A DNA stretch of 64,000 bases from Actinomadura sp. WMMA1423 (GCF_006547145.1 NZ_CP041244.1:1674001-1738000), one strand, 5' to 3'; shown: positions 1 to 9,273, counted from the stretch's first letter. Translations and numbers: made by a program. Notes: a model not told the origin generated them from the sequence alone.

Positions 1-338
1 TGGACGAGCGGGTTGGCCGCCGTCCTCGGGTCGTCGAGCGCGTCCGCGACGACATAGGGGGTGTCGTGCAGGATGGCGGAGGCGCACAGCCCCGGATCGC
101 GGGCGATCTGCGAGACGCCGGGCAGCCCGTGGGCGGCCTTGAACCAGATGCGGTCGCCGTCCACGACGGTCACGCCGGCCATGGGCGTGCCGCAGCTGCG
201 CGCGGCCAGGGAGGCGATGATGTCGAACGTGCCGTCGGGCGGGGTGTCGAGTATCCGGTAGCGGCGGACGGCCGCGAGCCGCTCCCGTTCGCCGGGGGGA
301 GCGGGCGCGGGGTCGAGGTGGCGGGCGGGGTCCGTCAC
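1..338 (-). CDS. GAF-domain signalling protein, N-terminal part (cut by window edge)
   Basis: Reading the minus strand from a GTG at 338 gives about 112 residues with no stop before the window edge. After a short Pro/Ala lead comes RYRILDTPPDGTFDIIA and then a GAF core (VTVVDGDRIWFKAAHG, later DPGLCASAI). This is the usual N-terminal GAF sensor of actinobacterial SpoIIE phosphatases and diguanylate cyclases. The missing part cannot be seen, so the output domain is unknown. The start is supported by AGGAGG five bases upstream. A second GTG at 344 lies too close to that site. The gene is divergent from the large signalling operon beginning at 618, so it probably belongs to the same stress-signalling locus. 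Confidence 0.75.
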   Translation of the reverse strand, partial: MTDPARHLDPAPAPPGERERLAAVRRYRILDTPPDGTFDIIASLAARSCGTPMAGVTVVDGDRIWFKAAHGLPGVSQIARDPGLCASAILHDTPYVVADALDDPRTAANPLV

Positions 339-509
339 CGTCACCTCCTGTAGTGGGGACCGGGGCCGGCGGCAGTCCCGCCAGAAAAAGGGCTTTACCC
401 TATTTGTACTGCTTATCACCTCGACCGCGACCCGGACGGCCGCCGGCGGCGGCGGAGGGGGTGCGCCGTGCGGGACGCGCCGCGCCGGGCGTCCGGTACC
501 GGGGAAACG

Positions 510-537
510 GTTGTTGCCTCCGGGCTATCGGGGGTAA
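510..537 (+). promoter_or_regulatory. possible SigB-type promoter before the fusion kinase gene
   Basis: GTTGTT at 510-515 and GGGTAA at 532-537 are 16 bases apart, resembling actinobacterial SigB/SigF promoters (GNNT, about 15 bases, GGGTA). It lies 80 bases before the start at 618 in the roughly 280-base divergent gap. No other clear element was seen in that gap. It is a pattern match only. Confidence 0.25.
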
Positions 538-617
538 AGGGTTGGCCATGCGGTGTGCGGACGCGCGGGGCGTCCGTCCGATGCGGTGGGTGATCACCTG
601 AGCGAAAGAGGGGTGCG

Positions 618-3600
618 GTGGCGCTATCGGAGGACCCCGGACGTGCCGAGTCCGCGGGACGCGAGCCGCGGGCGGGGACCGGCGTCTTCTCCGCCGACGG
701 GGAGATCGGCCGGGATCTCGCCGCGGTGGACTGGACGGCGACCCCGCTGGGACCGCCGGACGGCTGGCCCCAGAGCCTGCAGACGGCGGTCGACATCCTG
801 CTGTCGTCGCGGTTCTCGATGTGGATGGCCTGGGGCCCGGAGCTGACGTTCTTCTGCAACGCCGCCTACCGCCGCGACACGCTCGGACGAAAGTACCCGT
901 GGGCGCTCGGGCGGCCGGCCCGCGAGGTGTGGAACGAGATCTGGAGCGACATCGGGCCGAGGATCGACACGGTGCTCGGCACGGGGGAGGCCACCTGGGA
1001 CGAGGGGCTGCTGCTGTTCCTCGAGCGGTCGGGGTACCCCGAGGAGACCTACCACACCTTCTCCTACAGCCCGCTCCGCGACGACAGCGGCGGCGTGGTC
1101 GGGATGCTCTGCGTGGTCAGCGAGGAGACCGAGCGGATCATCGGCGACCGGCGGATGACCACGCTGCGCGAGCTCGGGTCCGACCCCAGCGTGGTCCGGA
1201 CCGAGCAGGAGACGCTCGCCTTCGCCGACCGGCAGCTCGACCGCAACCGCGAGGACCTGCCCTTCACACTGACGTACCTGTTCCGGGACGGCGGGTCCGC
1301 GCGGCTCGCGGGCGCGACCGGCATCGCCCGCGACCATCCGGCCGCCCGTGCCGAACTTCCGGCGGACGAACCGGACGGAACCTGGCCCACGGCGGCGCTG
1401 GCCCGGGGAGAATCGGTGCTGATGCAGCTCGACGATCCCCGGTTCGGGGTCCTGCCCTCCGGGACCTGGACCCAGCCCCCCGACCAGGCGCTGGTGGCGC
1501 CGCTGCTGCGGCAGGGCCGCGCGCCGTACGGGTTCCTTGTGGCCGCGCTGAACCCCTACCGCCAGCTCGACGAGGGCTACCGCGGCTTCGTGGAACTGGC
1601 CGCCGGCCACATCGCGGCGGGCATCGGCAGCGCCCGCAGCTACCAGGCGCAGCGGCGGCGCGCCGAGGAGCTCGCCGAGCTCGACCGCGCCAAGACCACG
1701 TTCTTCTCCAACATCAGCCACGAGTTCCGCACCCCGCTGACCCTGATCATGGGCCCGGTGCAGGAACTGCGCACGAGGCTCGAGGGCGCCGACGACCAGG
1801 TGCGCCAGGAGCTGGACGTCATCCACCGCAACGGGCTGCGCCTGGGCAGGCTCGTCAACTCCCTGCTGGACTTCTCCCGCATCGAGGCCGGCCGGATGCA
1901 GGCGCGCTACGAGCCGGTCGACCTGCCCGAGGTCACCGCCGAGCTCGCCAGCGTCTTCCGCTCCGCCGTGGACAAGGCGGGCCTCGGCTTCGTCGTCGAG
2001 TGCGAGCCGCTCCCCGCGCCGGTGTACGTCGACCGCGACATGTGGGAGAAGGTGATCCTGAACCTGCTCAGCAACGCGCTGAAGTTCACCTTCGACGGGT
2101 CGATCCATGTCCGGGTGGCCGTCGAGGACGGGATGGCGCAGGTGACGGTGGCCGACACCGGGGTCGGTGTCGCCGCCGACGAGGTCCCCCGGCTGTTCGA
2201 GCGGTTCCACCGCGTCGAGAACACCCGTGCCCGCTCCAACGAGGGCAGCGGCATCGGCCTGGCCCTGGTCAAGGAGCTCGTCGCCCTGCACGGCGGGTCC
2301 ATCACCGCCGCCAGCAGCGAAGGCGAGGGCACCGGCTTCACCATCCGGCTGCCGTTCGGGAGCGAGCACCTGCCCCCGGACGCCGTCGCCCCGCCGCGCT
2401 CGACCACGGCGGCGTCGGTCACCGCCGACCCCTACGTCCAGGAGGCGCTGCGCTGGCTGCCCGCCGAGCACCCCGGCGGCGACCCGAACTCCACCGACCC
2501 GACCCCGCCCGAGCCGATCCCGGCACTCGGCCCCGAGGTCCCCGCACGGGTGCTGGTCGCCGACGACAACGCCGACATGCGCGAGTACCTCAGCCGGCTG
2601 CTGCGCGGCGCCGGCTACCAGGTCGACGCCGTCGCCGACGGCCGGGCCGCCCTGGAGGCGATCCGCGGGACCGCCTTCGACATGGTGGTCAGCGACGTGA
2701 TGATGCCGTACGTGGACGGGCTGCAACTGGTCGCCGCGCTGCGCGGCGACCAGCGCACCGCCGCCCTGCCGGTGCTGCTGCTGTCGGCCCGCGCGGGGCA
2801 GGAGGCCTCGATCGAGGGCCTGCGGGCGGGCGCCGACGACTACCTGCTCAAGCCCTTCGCCGCCGCGGAGCTGCTGGCCCGCGTGCGGGCGAACGTGGAG
2901 CTGGCCCGGCTGCGGAGCCACCACGCCCGCTGGCGCACCGCGCTCGTCGACTCCATGCAGGAGGCGTTCTTCGTCTGCGACGAGGAAGGCTCCTGCATCG
3001 AGTTCAACACCGCTTTCACCGACATCCTCGGCTACGAGGCCGCCGGGCTGCCCTATCCCCCGGAGCCCCCCTGGTGGCCGGACGAGAAGGCCGACCCCGA
3101 GGCGCGCCGGGTGGTCACCGCCGCCTTCGACGACATGCTGGTCCAGGAACGCGGCACCTGCAACGTCCCCCTTCGCCACCGCGACGGGCACCGGGTCTGG
3201 GTCAGCATGGCCTACAACCACGTCCACGACCCCGAGACCGGGCGGCGCGTCATCGTCGGGACCTTCCGGGACGTCACGGCCGACCACTACGCCATCCAGC
3301 GCGAGAGCGCCCTCGCGGCCCTCAGCATGCGGCTCACCGAGGCCGTGAACCTGCCCGGCACCCTGGCCGGCGCGCTGGAGGAGCTGCGCGGCCTCTGGTA
3401 CGCCGAGCGCGTGCTCGCCGCCGTCTTCACCGGCGACGAGCCCGAGCTGACCTCGACCGAGCCGGGGCTGACCTGGCAGGACCTGCCCGAGGAGCGCCGC
3501 GTGCGGCTGGCAGCGCTGCGCGAGCACCCGACCCTCACCCCCGTCGCCGAGCACCCCACCGCGATCACGCTCGAACACCCGCACGGGACACTGGTCCTCT

Positions 3601-4793
3601 GGATCGAGCTGGACGACCGCCGCCCCTTCACCGACCAGGACGCGCTGCTGCTGTCCCTGCTGGCCGGGCGCCTCGCCCAGGGGCTGTCCCGCGCCAACCT
3701 GATCGACCAGCAGCGCGAGACCGCCCTGGCCCTCCAGCGCGCCATCCTCGGCCCGTCCGAGCTGCCCGACGGGTTCGCCGTCCGCTACGAGCCCGCGGCG
3801 CGGCCGCTGGAGGTCGGCGGCGACTGGTACGACATCTTCGCCCTCCCCGACGGCCGCATCGGCATCATCGTGGGCGACTGCGTCGGCCGGGGGCTGGAGG
3901 CGGCCACCGTCATGGGCCAGCTGCGCAGCGCCTCCCGGGCCCTCCTGCTGCAGGACGCCGGGCCGGCCCGGACCCTCATGGCCCTGGACCGCTTCGCCGC
4001 GGGCATCCCCGGCGCGCGGTGCTCCACCGTCTTCTGCGGCGTCCTCGACCCCGCGACGGGCGAGCTGACCTACTCCAGCGCCGGGCACCCGCCCGCCATC
4101 CTCGCCCGGGCGGACGGCAGCACCGAGCTGCTCGAAGGGGGCCGGTCCGTCCCGATCGCCGCCGGCGCCCCGCGGCCGAGGCCCGACGCCGCGACGACCA
4201 TCCCGGCCCGCGGCACCGTCCTGCTGTACACCGACGGCCTGGTGGAACGCCGCCGCCGCTCCCTGAACGACGGCATCCGGCAGGTCGGCCACGCCGTCCA
4301 GGACGGCCGAGAGCAGGGAGTCGACGAGCTCGCCACCTTCATCATGACGAGCCTGGCCCCGCCGGACGGCTACGACGACGACGTCGCGCTCATGCTCTAC
4401 CGGCACCCCGCGCCGCTCGACGTGAGCTTCCCCGCCGAGTCCTCGCAGCTCGCCCCCCTGCGGGAGGCGCTGCGCGGCTGGCTCGCCCAGTGCCAGCTCC
4501 CCCGCCGCACCGCCCAGGGCGTCCTCGTGGCCGCCGGCGAGGCGTGCGCGAACGCCGTCGAGCACGGCCGCGCCGCCGGGGGCGTGCACACCGTCCGGCT
4601 GCGGGCCGAGGCCTTCGTCGACCAGCTGCATCTGACCATCGCCGACACCGGCCGCTGGAAGCCGCCCGGCGGGGACGCCGACCTCAACCGCGGGCGCGGT
4701 ACCGCCCTGATGCGCGCGCTGATGAGCAAGCTCACGATCACGCCCGGACCGGACGGCACCACCGTTCACATGCACACCAGGATTGGCTCATGA
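618..4793 (+). CDS. hybrid sensor kinase / receiver / SpoIIE phosphatase / RsbW-like ATPase fusion
   Basis: A 1391-residue soluble signalling protein. Order of parts: PAS-like sensor (about 25-180); GAF (195-345); HisKA with phospho-accepting His368 in SHEFRTP; GHKL ATPase (about 470-580); receiver (644-765) with acidic pocket D649/D650 and phospho-acceptor Asp693; PAS (775-890); GAF (900-1025); PPM/SpoIIE phosphatase (1037-1262) with GGDWYD, YTDG and DDDVAL metal-site motifs; and a C-terminal RsbW-type ATPase (1265-1388) with EACANAVEHG and RGTALM. From family knowledge, the last two domains dephosphorylate and phosphorylate STAS antagonists to free or trap a sigma factor. The kinase-receiver part probably sets their balance. 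The GTG start has GAGGGG just upstream. It overlaps the STAS gene by four bases. The phosphatase motif GDCVGRG deviates slightly from the usual GDVxGHG. Confidence 0.9.
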   Translation: MALSEDPGRAESAGREPRAGTGVFSADGEIGRDLAAVDWTATPLGPPDGWPQSLQTAVDILLSSRFSMWMAWGPELTFFCNAAYRRDTLGRKYPWALGRPAREVWNEIWSDIGPRIDTVLGTGEATWDEGLLLFLERSGYPEETYHTFSYSPLRDDSGGVVGMLCVVSEETERIIGDRRMTTLRELGSDPSVVRTEQETLAFADRQLDRNREDLPFTLTYLFRDGGSARLAGATGIARDHPAARAELPADEPDGTWPTAALARGESVLMQLDDPRFGVLPSGTWTQPPDQALVAPLLRQGRAPYGFLVAALNPYRQLDEGYRGFVELAAGHIAAGIGSARSYQAQRRRAEELAELDRAKTTFFSNISHEFRTPLTLIMGPVQELRTRLEGADDQVRQELDVIHRNGLRLGRLVNSLLDFSRIEAGRMQARYEPVDLPEVTAELASVFRSAVDKAGLGFVVECEPLPAPVYVDRDMWEKVILNLLSNALKFTFDGSIHVRVAVEDGMAQVTVADTGVGVAADEVPRLFERFHRVENTRARSNEGSGIGLALVKELVALHGGSITAASSEGEGTGFTIRLPFGSEHLPPDAVAPPRSTTAASVTADPYVQEALRWLPAEHPGGDPNSTDPTPPEPIPALGPEVPARVLVADDNADMREYLSRLLRGAGYQVDAVADGRAALEAIRGTAFDMVVSDVMMPYVDGLQLVAALRGDQRTAALPVLLLSARAGQEASIEGLRAGADDYLLKPFAAAELLARVRANVELARLRSHHARWRTALVDSMQEAFFVCDEEGSCIEFNTAFTDILGYEAAGLPYPPEPPWWPDEKADPEARRVVTAAFDDMLVQERGTCNVPLRHRDGHRVWVSMAYNHVHDPETGRRVIVGTFRDVTADHYAIQRESALAALSMRLTEAVNLPGTLAGALEELRGLWYAERVLAAVFTGDEPELTSTEPGLTWQDLPEERRVRLAALREHPTLTPVAEHPTAITLEHPHGTLVLWIELDDRRPFTDQDALLLSLLAGRLAQGLSRANLIDQQRETALALQRAILGPSELPDGFAVRYEPAARPLEVGGDWYDIFALPDGRIGIIVGDCVGRGLEAATVMGQLRSASRALLLQDAGPARTLMALDRFAAGIPGARCSTVFCGVLDPATGELTYSSAGHPPAILARADGSTELLEGGRSVPIAAGAPRPRPDAATTIPARGTVLLYTDGLVERRRRSLNDGIRQVGHAVQDGREQGVDELATFIMTSLAPPDGYDDDVALMLYRHPAPLDVSFPAESSQLAPLREALRGWLAQCQLPRRTAQGVLVAAGEACANAVEHGRAAGGVHTVRLRAEAFVDQLHLTIADTGRWKPPGGDADLNRGRGTALMRALMSKLTITPGPDGTTVHMHTRIGS

Positions 4794-5122
4794 GCACACC
4801 CCTGACCCTCACGACCGCGCGGCGCCCGGACGGGAGGGCGCTCGTGACGGCCGCCGGCGAGATCGACATGAGCAACAGCGGGGACCTCGCCGCCGTGCTG
4901 GACACCGCGCACGAGGAGAGGGGCGAACTCGTCCTGGACCTCACCGCGGTCGAGTACCTTGATAGCGCTGGACTGAGCGTTCTGTTCGCCCACGCGGAAC
5001 ATCTCGAACTGATCGCTCCGCAGCTCCTGGAACCGGTGCTGACCCTCTCCGGGCTTCCGGAGCTGGCCACCGTCCACCTCGCTCCGCCCGAGACCGCGCC
5101 GCCGGAGACCGACCGCATCTGA
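4790..5122 (+). CDS. STAS-domain anti-sigma factor antagonist
   Basis: A 110-residue single STAS domain of the RsbV/SpoIIAA/BldG type. The conserved motif around Ser59 (VEYLDSAGLSVLF) holds the serine that RsbW-like kinases phosphorylate and SpoIIE-type phosphatases restore. It starts on the ATGA shared with the stop of the fusion gene, so the two are translationally coupled. It is therefore the obvious substrate of that protein's terminal ATPase and phosphatase domains. The last 15 residues are a Pro/Glu-rich tail. Dephosphorylated, it should bind an anti-sigma factor. Which one is not shown here. Confidence 0.9.
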   Translation: MSTPLTLTTARRPDGRALVTAAGEIDMSNSGDLAAVLDTAHEERGELVLDLTAVEYLDSAGLSVLFAHAEHLELIAPQLLEPVLTLSGLPELATVHLAPPETAPPETDRI

Positions 5123-5189
5123 CCTCCCGGCTCCCCGGAGGCGCCGGGCCCCGACCCAGAGGAAACGGAAGCTACGTGAAGGCAACGGC

Positions 5190-5558
5190 ATGGCCGAGGT
5201 GACCGGCCACGCGCGGGACGGCCGCACGGTGATCACGATGACCGGGGACCTGGCCCTGGACACCGCGCAGCAGGCCGAGCAGCAGATGCGCCGGCTGCGC
5301 AGCGAGCACGGCGAGCACCTGGTGCTCGACCTGAGCGGCCTGCGGTACCTGGACTCGGTGGGCCTCAGCCTGCTGATGCGGTTCTACCTGGCGGCCGAGG
5401 GGCGCGGTGGAAGCGCCGTGCTGGCCGGGCCGCTGCAGGACGCGGTCCGGCGCGTCCTGCAGATCACGCACGTCGACGAGCGCCTGACCATCCACCCGAC
5501 CCTCGACGACGCGCTGGCCGGCGCGCGGCCGCCCGGCGCCGACGTCCGGAGGAACTGA
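5190..5558 (+). CDS. second STAS-domain anti-sigma factor antagonist
   Basis: 122 residues, again one STAS domain, with Ser56 in LRYLDSVGLSLL as the expected phosphorylation site and LVLDLSG as the central strand. The two STAS proteins differ clearly in sequence, so they are not a recent duplication and may bind different anti-sigma partners. The ATG is preceded by GAAGG. A GTG 14 bases upstream is out of frame. It lies 67 bases after the first STAS gene, probably in the same operon. Confidence 0.9.
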   Translation: MAEVTGHARDGRTVITMTGDLALDTAQQAEQQMRRLRSEHGEHLVLDLSGLRYLDSVGLSLLMRFYLAAEGRGGSAVLAGPLQDAVRRVLQITHVDERLTIHPTLDDALAGARPPGADVRRN

Positions 5559-5703
5559 GGCCGCCCGCCGGTCCGCGCGCGGCGCGGCGGACCACCCCTG
5601 CGGGCCCTGCCCCGACGGGTGGCCGCCCCCGGTACATTACGGTCGCGGCCTGGCAGGCCGTGCGGGCACCGTGCGCCGAGCGCGGTGCGCCGCGGATGCA
5701 TAT

Positions 5704-5717
5704 TTGCCATAAGGCAA
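5704..5717. promoter_or_regulatory. inverted repeat, possible operator
   Basis: TTGCC-ATAA-GGCAA, a perfect 5-base-arm inverted repeat in an AT-rich patch 43 bases before the likely start of the receiver-phosphatase gene. It may be an operator or promoter-proximal site, suggesting the operon has an internal promoter. No paired -35/-10 could be fixed. Confidence 0.3.
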
Positions 5718-5759
5718 CTACTATCGGCGCGGCACCGGCGGGGCGGAGGGCGAGAGGCG

Positions 5760-7037
5760 GTGGACGGACTGATGTCGCATGGTCTCGGGGCGGCCGGCCT
5801 TGAGGCGTCCTCTCCCGCGCTGCCCGGGCCGCGGGTACCGGTCCCGGTCTACGGCGCCGCCGGCGGCGGGCCGGAGCTCGGGCCGCTGCGCGTGCTGCTG
5901 GTCGAGGACGACTCCGCCGACGCGATCCTGGTCGAGGACACGCTGGCCGACACCGGGCTGCGCGCGGCGCTGCAGTGGGTGCGCTCGCTTCCCGAGGCGC
6001 GGGGCCCGCTGTCCGCGCAGCCCATGCCCGACTGCGTGCTGCTGGACCTGAACCTCGGCGAGTCGCAGGGGCTGGCGGTGCTCCGGCAGGTGCTGGAGTG
6101 GGCGCCCGGCGCCGCGGTGGTGGTGCTGACCGGCCTCGCCGAGTCGCAGGCGGGCAGCGCCGCGCTGGCAGCCGGGGCGCAGGACTACCTCTCCAAGGAC
6201 CAGCTCGAGTCGGACCGGCTCGGCCGGGCGATCCGCTACGCGGTGCAGCGGCGCCAGGTCCAGCAGGCGGTCGCGGCGCTCCAGGTCGAGCAGATGCGGG
6301 CCCAGGAGAACGCCCGGCTGGAGCGGGGCCTCCTGCCGCGCCCCCGCGTGTCCAACCCGCGGCTGCGGATCGTCGCGCGCTACCGGCCCGGGCGGGCGCA
6401 CTCCCTGCTGGGCGGGGACTTCTACGACGTGGTGGAGACCGGCGACGGACTGGTGCACGCCGTGATCGGGGACGTGGCCGGCCACGGCCCCGCCTCCGCG
6501 GCCCTCGGGGTCAGCCTCCGGGTGGCGTGGCGCTCCTTCGTGCTGGCCGGGACCCGCGGAGCCCGGGTGCTCGAACTGCTGGAGGAGCTGCTGTCCGGGG
6601 AGGAGGGCGGCTCGGAGATGTTCGTCACCCTCACCACGGCGACGCTGTTCCCCGATCGCCCGGTGGCAGAGGTCGTCCGCGCCGGCCACCCCGGTTTCCT
6701 GTTGCACGGGCGCAGCGAGGTCCGGCTGGTCGAGCCGCCGGGGGGCCTCGGCGTGGGCATGGTGCCCGGCCTCGCCACCTGGCGCGAGCACGAGGTGCCG
6801 CTGCCGCCCGGCTCCTCGCTCGTCCTGTTCACCGACGGGCTGTTCGAAGGCCAGATCGACTCCGGCGGCCGCCGCCTGGACCTCACAGGTCTGCTCCGGC
6901 TCGCCCAGAGCCACCGCACACGCTCCCCCGACGACTTCGTCGACACACTGATCACCGATGTCGAGGCGGCCTCGCTCCAGCACGGCGGCCTGGACGACGA
7001 CGTCGCGGTCCTACACCTTGGATGGACTCCCGCATGA
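5760..7037 (+). CDS. response regulator with SpoIIE-type serine phosphatase output
   Basis: About 425 residues: receiver domain (43-160; VLLVEDD pocket, phospho-acceptor Asp96 in LLDLNL), a short coiled linker, then a PPM/SpoIIE phosphatase (about 200-424) with GGDFYD, GDVAGHG, TDGLFEG and DDDVAVL. RsbU/RssB-like proteins of this build dephosphorylate STAS antagonists when the receiver is phosphorylated. I chose GTG 5760, nine bases after GGAGGG. ATG 5772 is the alternative, and the frame stays open upstream to 5619 without a ribosome site. It overlaps the next histidine kinase gene by four bases (ATGA), so that kinase is its likely partner. Confidence 0.88.
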   Translation: MDGLMSHGLGAAGLEASSPALPGPRVPVPVYGAAGGGPELGPLRVLLVEDDSADAILVEDTLADTGLRAALQWVRSLPEARGPLSAQPMPDCVLLDLNLGESQGLAVLRQVLEWAPGAAVVVLTGLAESQAGSAALAAGAQDYLSKDQLESDRLGRAIRYAVQRRQVQQAVAALQVEQMRAQENARLERGLLPRPRVSNPRLRIVARYRPGRAHSLLGGDFYDVVETGDGLVHAVIGDVAGHGPASAALGVSLRVAWRSFVLAGTRGARVLELLEELLSGEEGGSEMFVTLTTATLFPDRPVAEVVRAGHPGFLLHGRSEVRLVEPPGGLGVGMVPGLATWREHEVPLPPGSSLVLFTDGLFEGQIDSGGRRLDLTGLLRLAQSHRTRSPDDFVDTLITDVEAASLQHGGLDDDVAVLHLGWTPA

Positions 7038-8830
7038 GCACTCCGCCCCTGACGGCGCCCGACGCCGAGACGGCCGAACCCGCCGCTCTCACCGCGCCGG
7101 CGCCGGCGACCGATCCCCCGCGGCGGCCCGGACCGACGGTCCGGGCGTGGTTCATGCTGGCCGCGCTGCTGATCGTCGTGCTCACCGTCACCGGCGGCGT
7201 GGTGGTCCACAACCTGCTGGAGGAGACCGCGGCGGGCTCCGACCGGCTGGTGGACCGGATCGCGCCGGCGCAGGTCGAGGCGAGCCGGATGCAGATGGCC
7301 ATGCTCAACCAGGAGACCGGCGTGCGCGGGTACGCCCTGACGGGCGACCGGCAGTTCCTGCGGCCCTACACCGACGGGCTGGCCACCGAGCAGGAGTCCC
7401 TCGCGCGGCTGCGGCGGCTGCTGGCCGACGAGCCGGAACTGCGCGCCGACCTCGACGCCACCCAGCGGACCATCGGCGTGTGGCGCCGTGACTACGGCAC
7501 CGTCGTGATCGACCAGGTCGGCGAGCAGGGGCCCGGCGGGGGCGCCGCCACCACCACGGCCCGCGGCAAGCCCGCCTTCGACGCCGTCCGCGCCACCTGG
7601 GCGATCCAGAACCGCCACCTGGCCGAGGTCCGCGCCGAGAGCCGCGCCGATCTCCGCCACACCCGCGCGGTGCGGGACTGGACGCTGACCTCCCTGTTCA
7701 TCGCGCTGCTGGCGACCGCGGTACTGCTGGCCGCCCTGCTGCACTACGCCGTGGACCGGCCGCTGCGCATGCTGCGCACCGCCTCGCGGCGCGTCGCCGA
7801 GGGCGACTTCACCCACGTCATCGGCGCGCACGGGCCCGCCGACGTGCGCGACGTGGCCCACGCCGTGGAGGCGATGCGCGGCCGGATCACGATGGCCCTG
7901 GAGAGGTCCACCGAGCGCGAGCGCCTGCTGCAGAGCCAGACCGCGGAGCTGGACGCGCAGACGGTGGAGCTGCGCCGCTCCAACGCCGAGCTGGAGCAGT
8001 TCGCCTACGTCGCCAGCCACGACCTCCAGGAACCGCTGCGCAAGGTCGCCTCGTTCTGCCAGCTGCTGGAGCGCCGCTGCGGCGACCAGCTCGACGAGCG
8101 GGGCCACCAGTACATCGCCTTCGCGGTGGACGGCGCCAAGCGGATGCAGGTGCTGATCAACGATCTGCTGACCTTCTCCCGGGTCGGCCGGCTGCACCAG
8201 CACCAGCGGACGCTCTCGCTGAGCGACCCGCTCGACCAGGCGCTGGCCAACCTCGACGGCGCCGTCACCGAGGCCGGCGCCCGCGTCGACAGGCCGGACG
8301 ACCTGCCCGAGGTCACCGCGGACCCGACGCTCATGGTGATGCTGTGGCAGAACCTGCTCGGCAACGCGGTCAAGTTCCGCTCCCCCGACCGCGACGCGGT
8401 GGTCCGCGTCACGTGCGAGCGGGAGGACGGGTTCTGGCACCTGACCGTCACCGACAACGGGATCGGCATCCCCGGCGAGTACGCCGACAAGATCTTCGTC
8501 ATCTTCCAGCGGCTGCACAGCCGCGAGGCCTACGCCGGCACCGGCATCGGCCTGGCGCTGTGCAAGAAGATCGTCGAGTACCACGGCGGCCGGATCTGGC
8601 TCGACCCCGACCTCGACGAGGGCTCCCGCTTCCACTTCACCCTTCCGGTCGAAGAGCGGACCGAGCAGCCCGGCGAGCCGGAACAGCAGTCCGACCGGTC
8701 CGACCAGTCCTCCGGCACGGCGGCCCCCGCCGCCGACCGCGCCCCGGACGACGCCGCCGCGGCCGAGCCCGGCACGCCCGACGCCGGCGCCCCGTCCCCG
8801 ACCACCGATCTCCAAGGAGCCAGTTCGTGA
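7034..8830 (+). CDS. CHASE3-HAMP membrane histidine kinase, phytochrome-type
   Basis: 598 residues. A Pro/Ala-rich N-terminus precedes membrane segment 1 (about 38-60). A CHASE3-like extracytoplasmic sensor (60-205) follows, with the signature NQETGVRGYALTGD. Then come membrane segment 2 (220-240), HAMP (240-293), a coiled stretch, HisKA with His329 in ASHDLQEPLRKV, and a GHKL ATPase (430-545: NLLGNAVKF, DNGIGIP, GTGIGLAL). The last 50 residues are low-complexity and acidic. The SHDLQEPL type of box is shared with bacteriophytochrome-class kinases that pair with Rcp1-like receivers, and such a receiver is the next gene, overlapping by GTGA. It is probably the membrane input of this pathway. 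Confidence 0.9.
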   Translation: MSTPPLTAPDAETAEPAALTAPAPATDPPRRPGPTVRAWFMLAALLIVVLTVTGGVVVHNLLEETAAGSDRLVDRIAPAQVEASRMQMAMLNQETGVRGYALTGDRQFLRPYTDGLATEQESLARLRRLLADEPELRADLDATQRTIGVWRRDYGTVVIDQVGEQGPGGGAATTTARGKPAFDAVRATWAIQNRHLAEVRAESRADLRHTRAVRDWTLTSLFIALLATAVLLAALLHYAVDRPLRMLRTASRRVAEGDFTHVIGAHGPADVRDVAHAVEAMRGRITMALERSTERERLLQSQTAELDAQTVELRRSNAELEQFAYVASHDLQEPLRKVASFCQLLERRCGDQLDERGHQYIAFAVDGAKRMQVLINDLLTFSRVGRLHQHQRTLSLSDPLDQALANLDGAVTEAGARVDRPDDLPEVTADPTLMVMLWQNLLGNAVKFRSPDRDAVVRVTCEREDGFWHLTVTDNGIGIPGEYADKIFVIFQRLHSREAYAGTGIGLALCKKIVEYHGGRIWLDPDLDEGSRFHFTLPVEERTEQPGEPEQQSDRSDQSSGTAAPAADRAPDDAAAAEPGTPDAGAPSPTTDLQGASS

Positions 8831-9273
8831 CCAGCACCGCCGTCCAGCCCATCACCGTCCTGCTGGTCGAAGACGACCCCGGTGACGAACTGATGACCCG
8901 CGAGGCCTTCGAGCACAACAAGGTCGGCAACACCCTGCACGTCGTCCGCGACGGCGCGGAGGCGCTCGACTTCCTCTACCGGCGCGGCGAGCACCCGGAG
9001 GCGCCCCGCCCCGACCTGGTCCTGCTCGACCTCAACCTGCCCAAGCGCGACGGGCGCGAGGTCCTCGAAGAGATCAAGACCGACCCGGAGCTGGCGTCCA
9101 TCCCGGTGGTGGTGCTGACCACGTCGTCGGCCGAGGAGGACATCCTGCGCAGCTACAAGCTGCACGCCAACGCCTACGTCACCAAGCCCGTCGACTTCGA
9201 CCAGTTCATCAAGGCCATCCAGCAGATCGACGACTTCTTCGTCACCGTCGTCCGGCTCCCCACCCGCCGCTGA
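8827..9273 (+). CDS. single-domain CheY/Rcp1-like response regulator
   Basis: 148 residues, receiver domain only. The acidic pair is in LLVEDDPGDE, the phospho-acceptor is Asp68 in LVLLDLNLP, and the conserved Lys120 is in YVTKP. The spacing and the C-terminal helix (FDQFIKAIQQID) fit the Rcp1 family that partners phytochrome-type kinases. There is no output domain, so it acts by protein contact or as a phosphate shuttle, possibly to the receiver of the 1391-residue fusion. It starts within the stop of the kinase gene (GTGA) and ends the operon before a hairpin. Confidence 0.9.
   Translation: MTSTAVQPITVLLVEDDPGDELMTREAFEHNKVGNTLHVVRDGAEALDFLYRRGEHPEAPRPDLVLLDLNLPKRDGREVLEEIKTDPELASIPVVVLTTSSAEEDILRSYKLHANAYVTKPVDFDQFIKAIQQIDDFFVTVVRLPTRR

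Noticed and set aside
353..601. Short plus-strand frame in the divergent gap before the fusion kinase
   Set aside because: Poor codon bias, no homology pattern, and it occupies the promoter region of two divergent genes.
624..4775. Very long open frame antisense to the fusion kinase gene (over 1300 codons)
   Set aside because: Antisense frames stay open in GC-rich DNA. It has no recognisable domain, and the plus strand encodes well-defined signalling domains.
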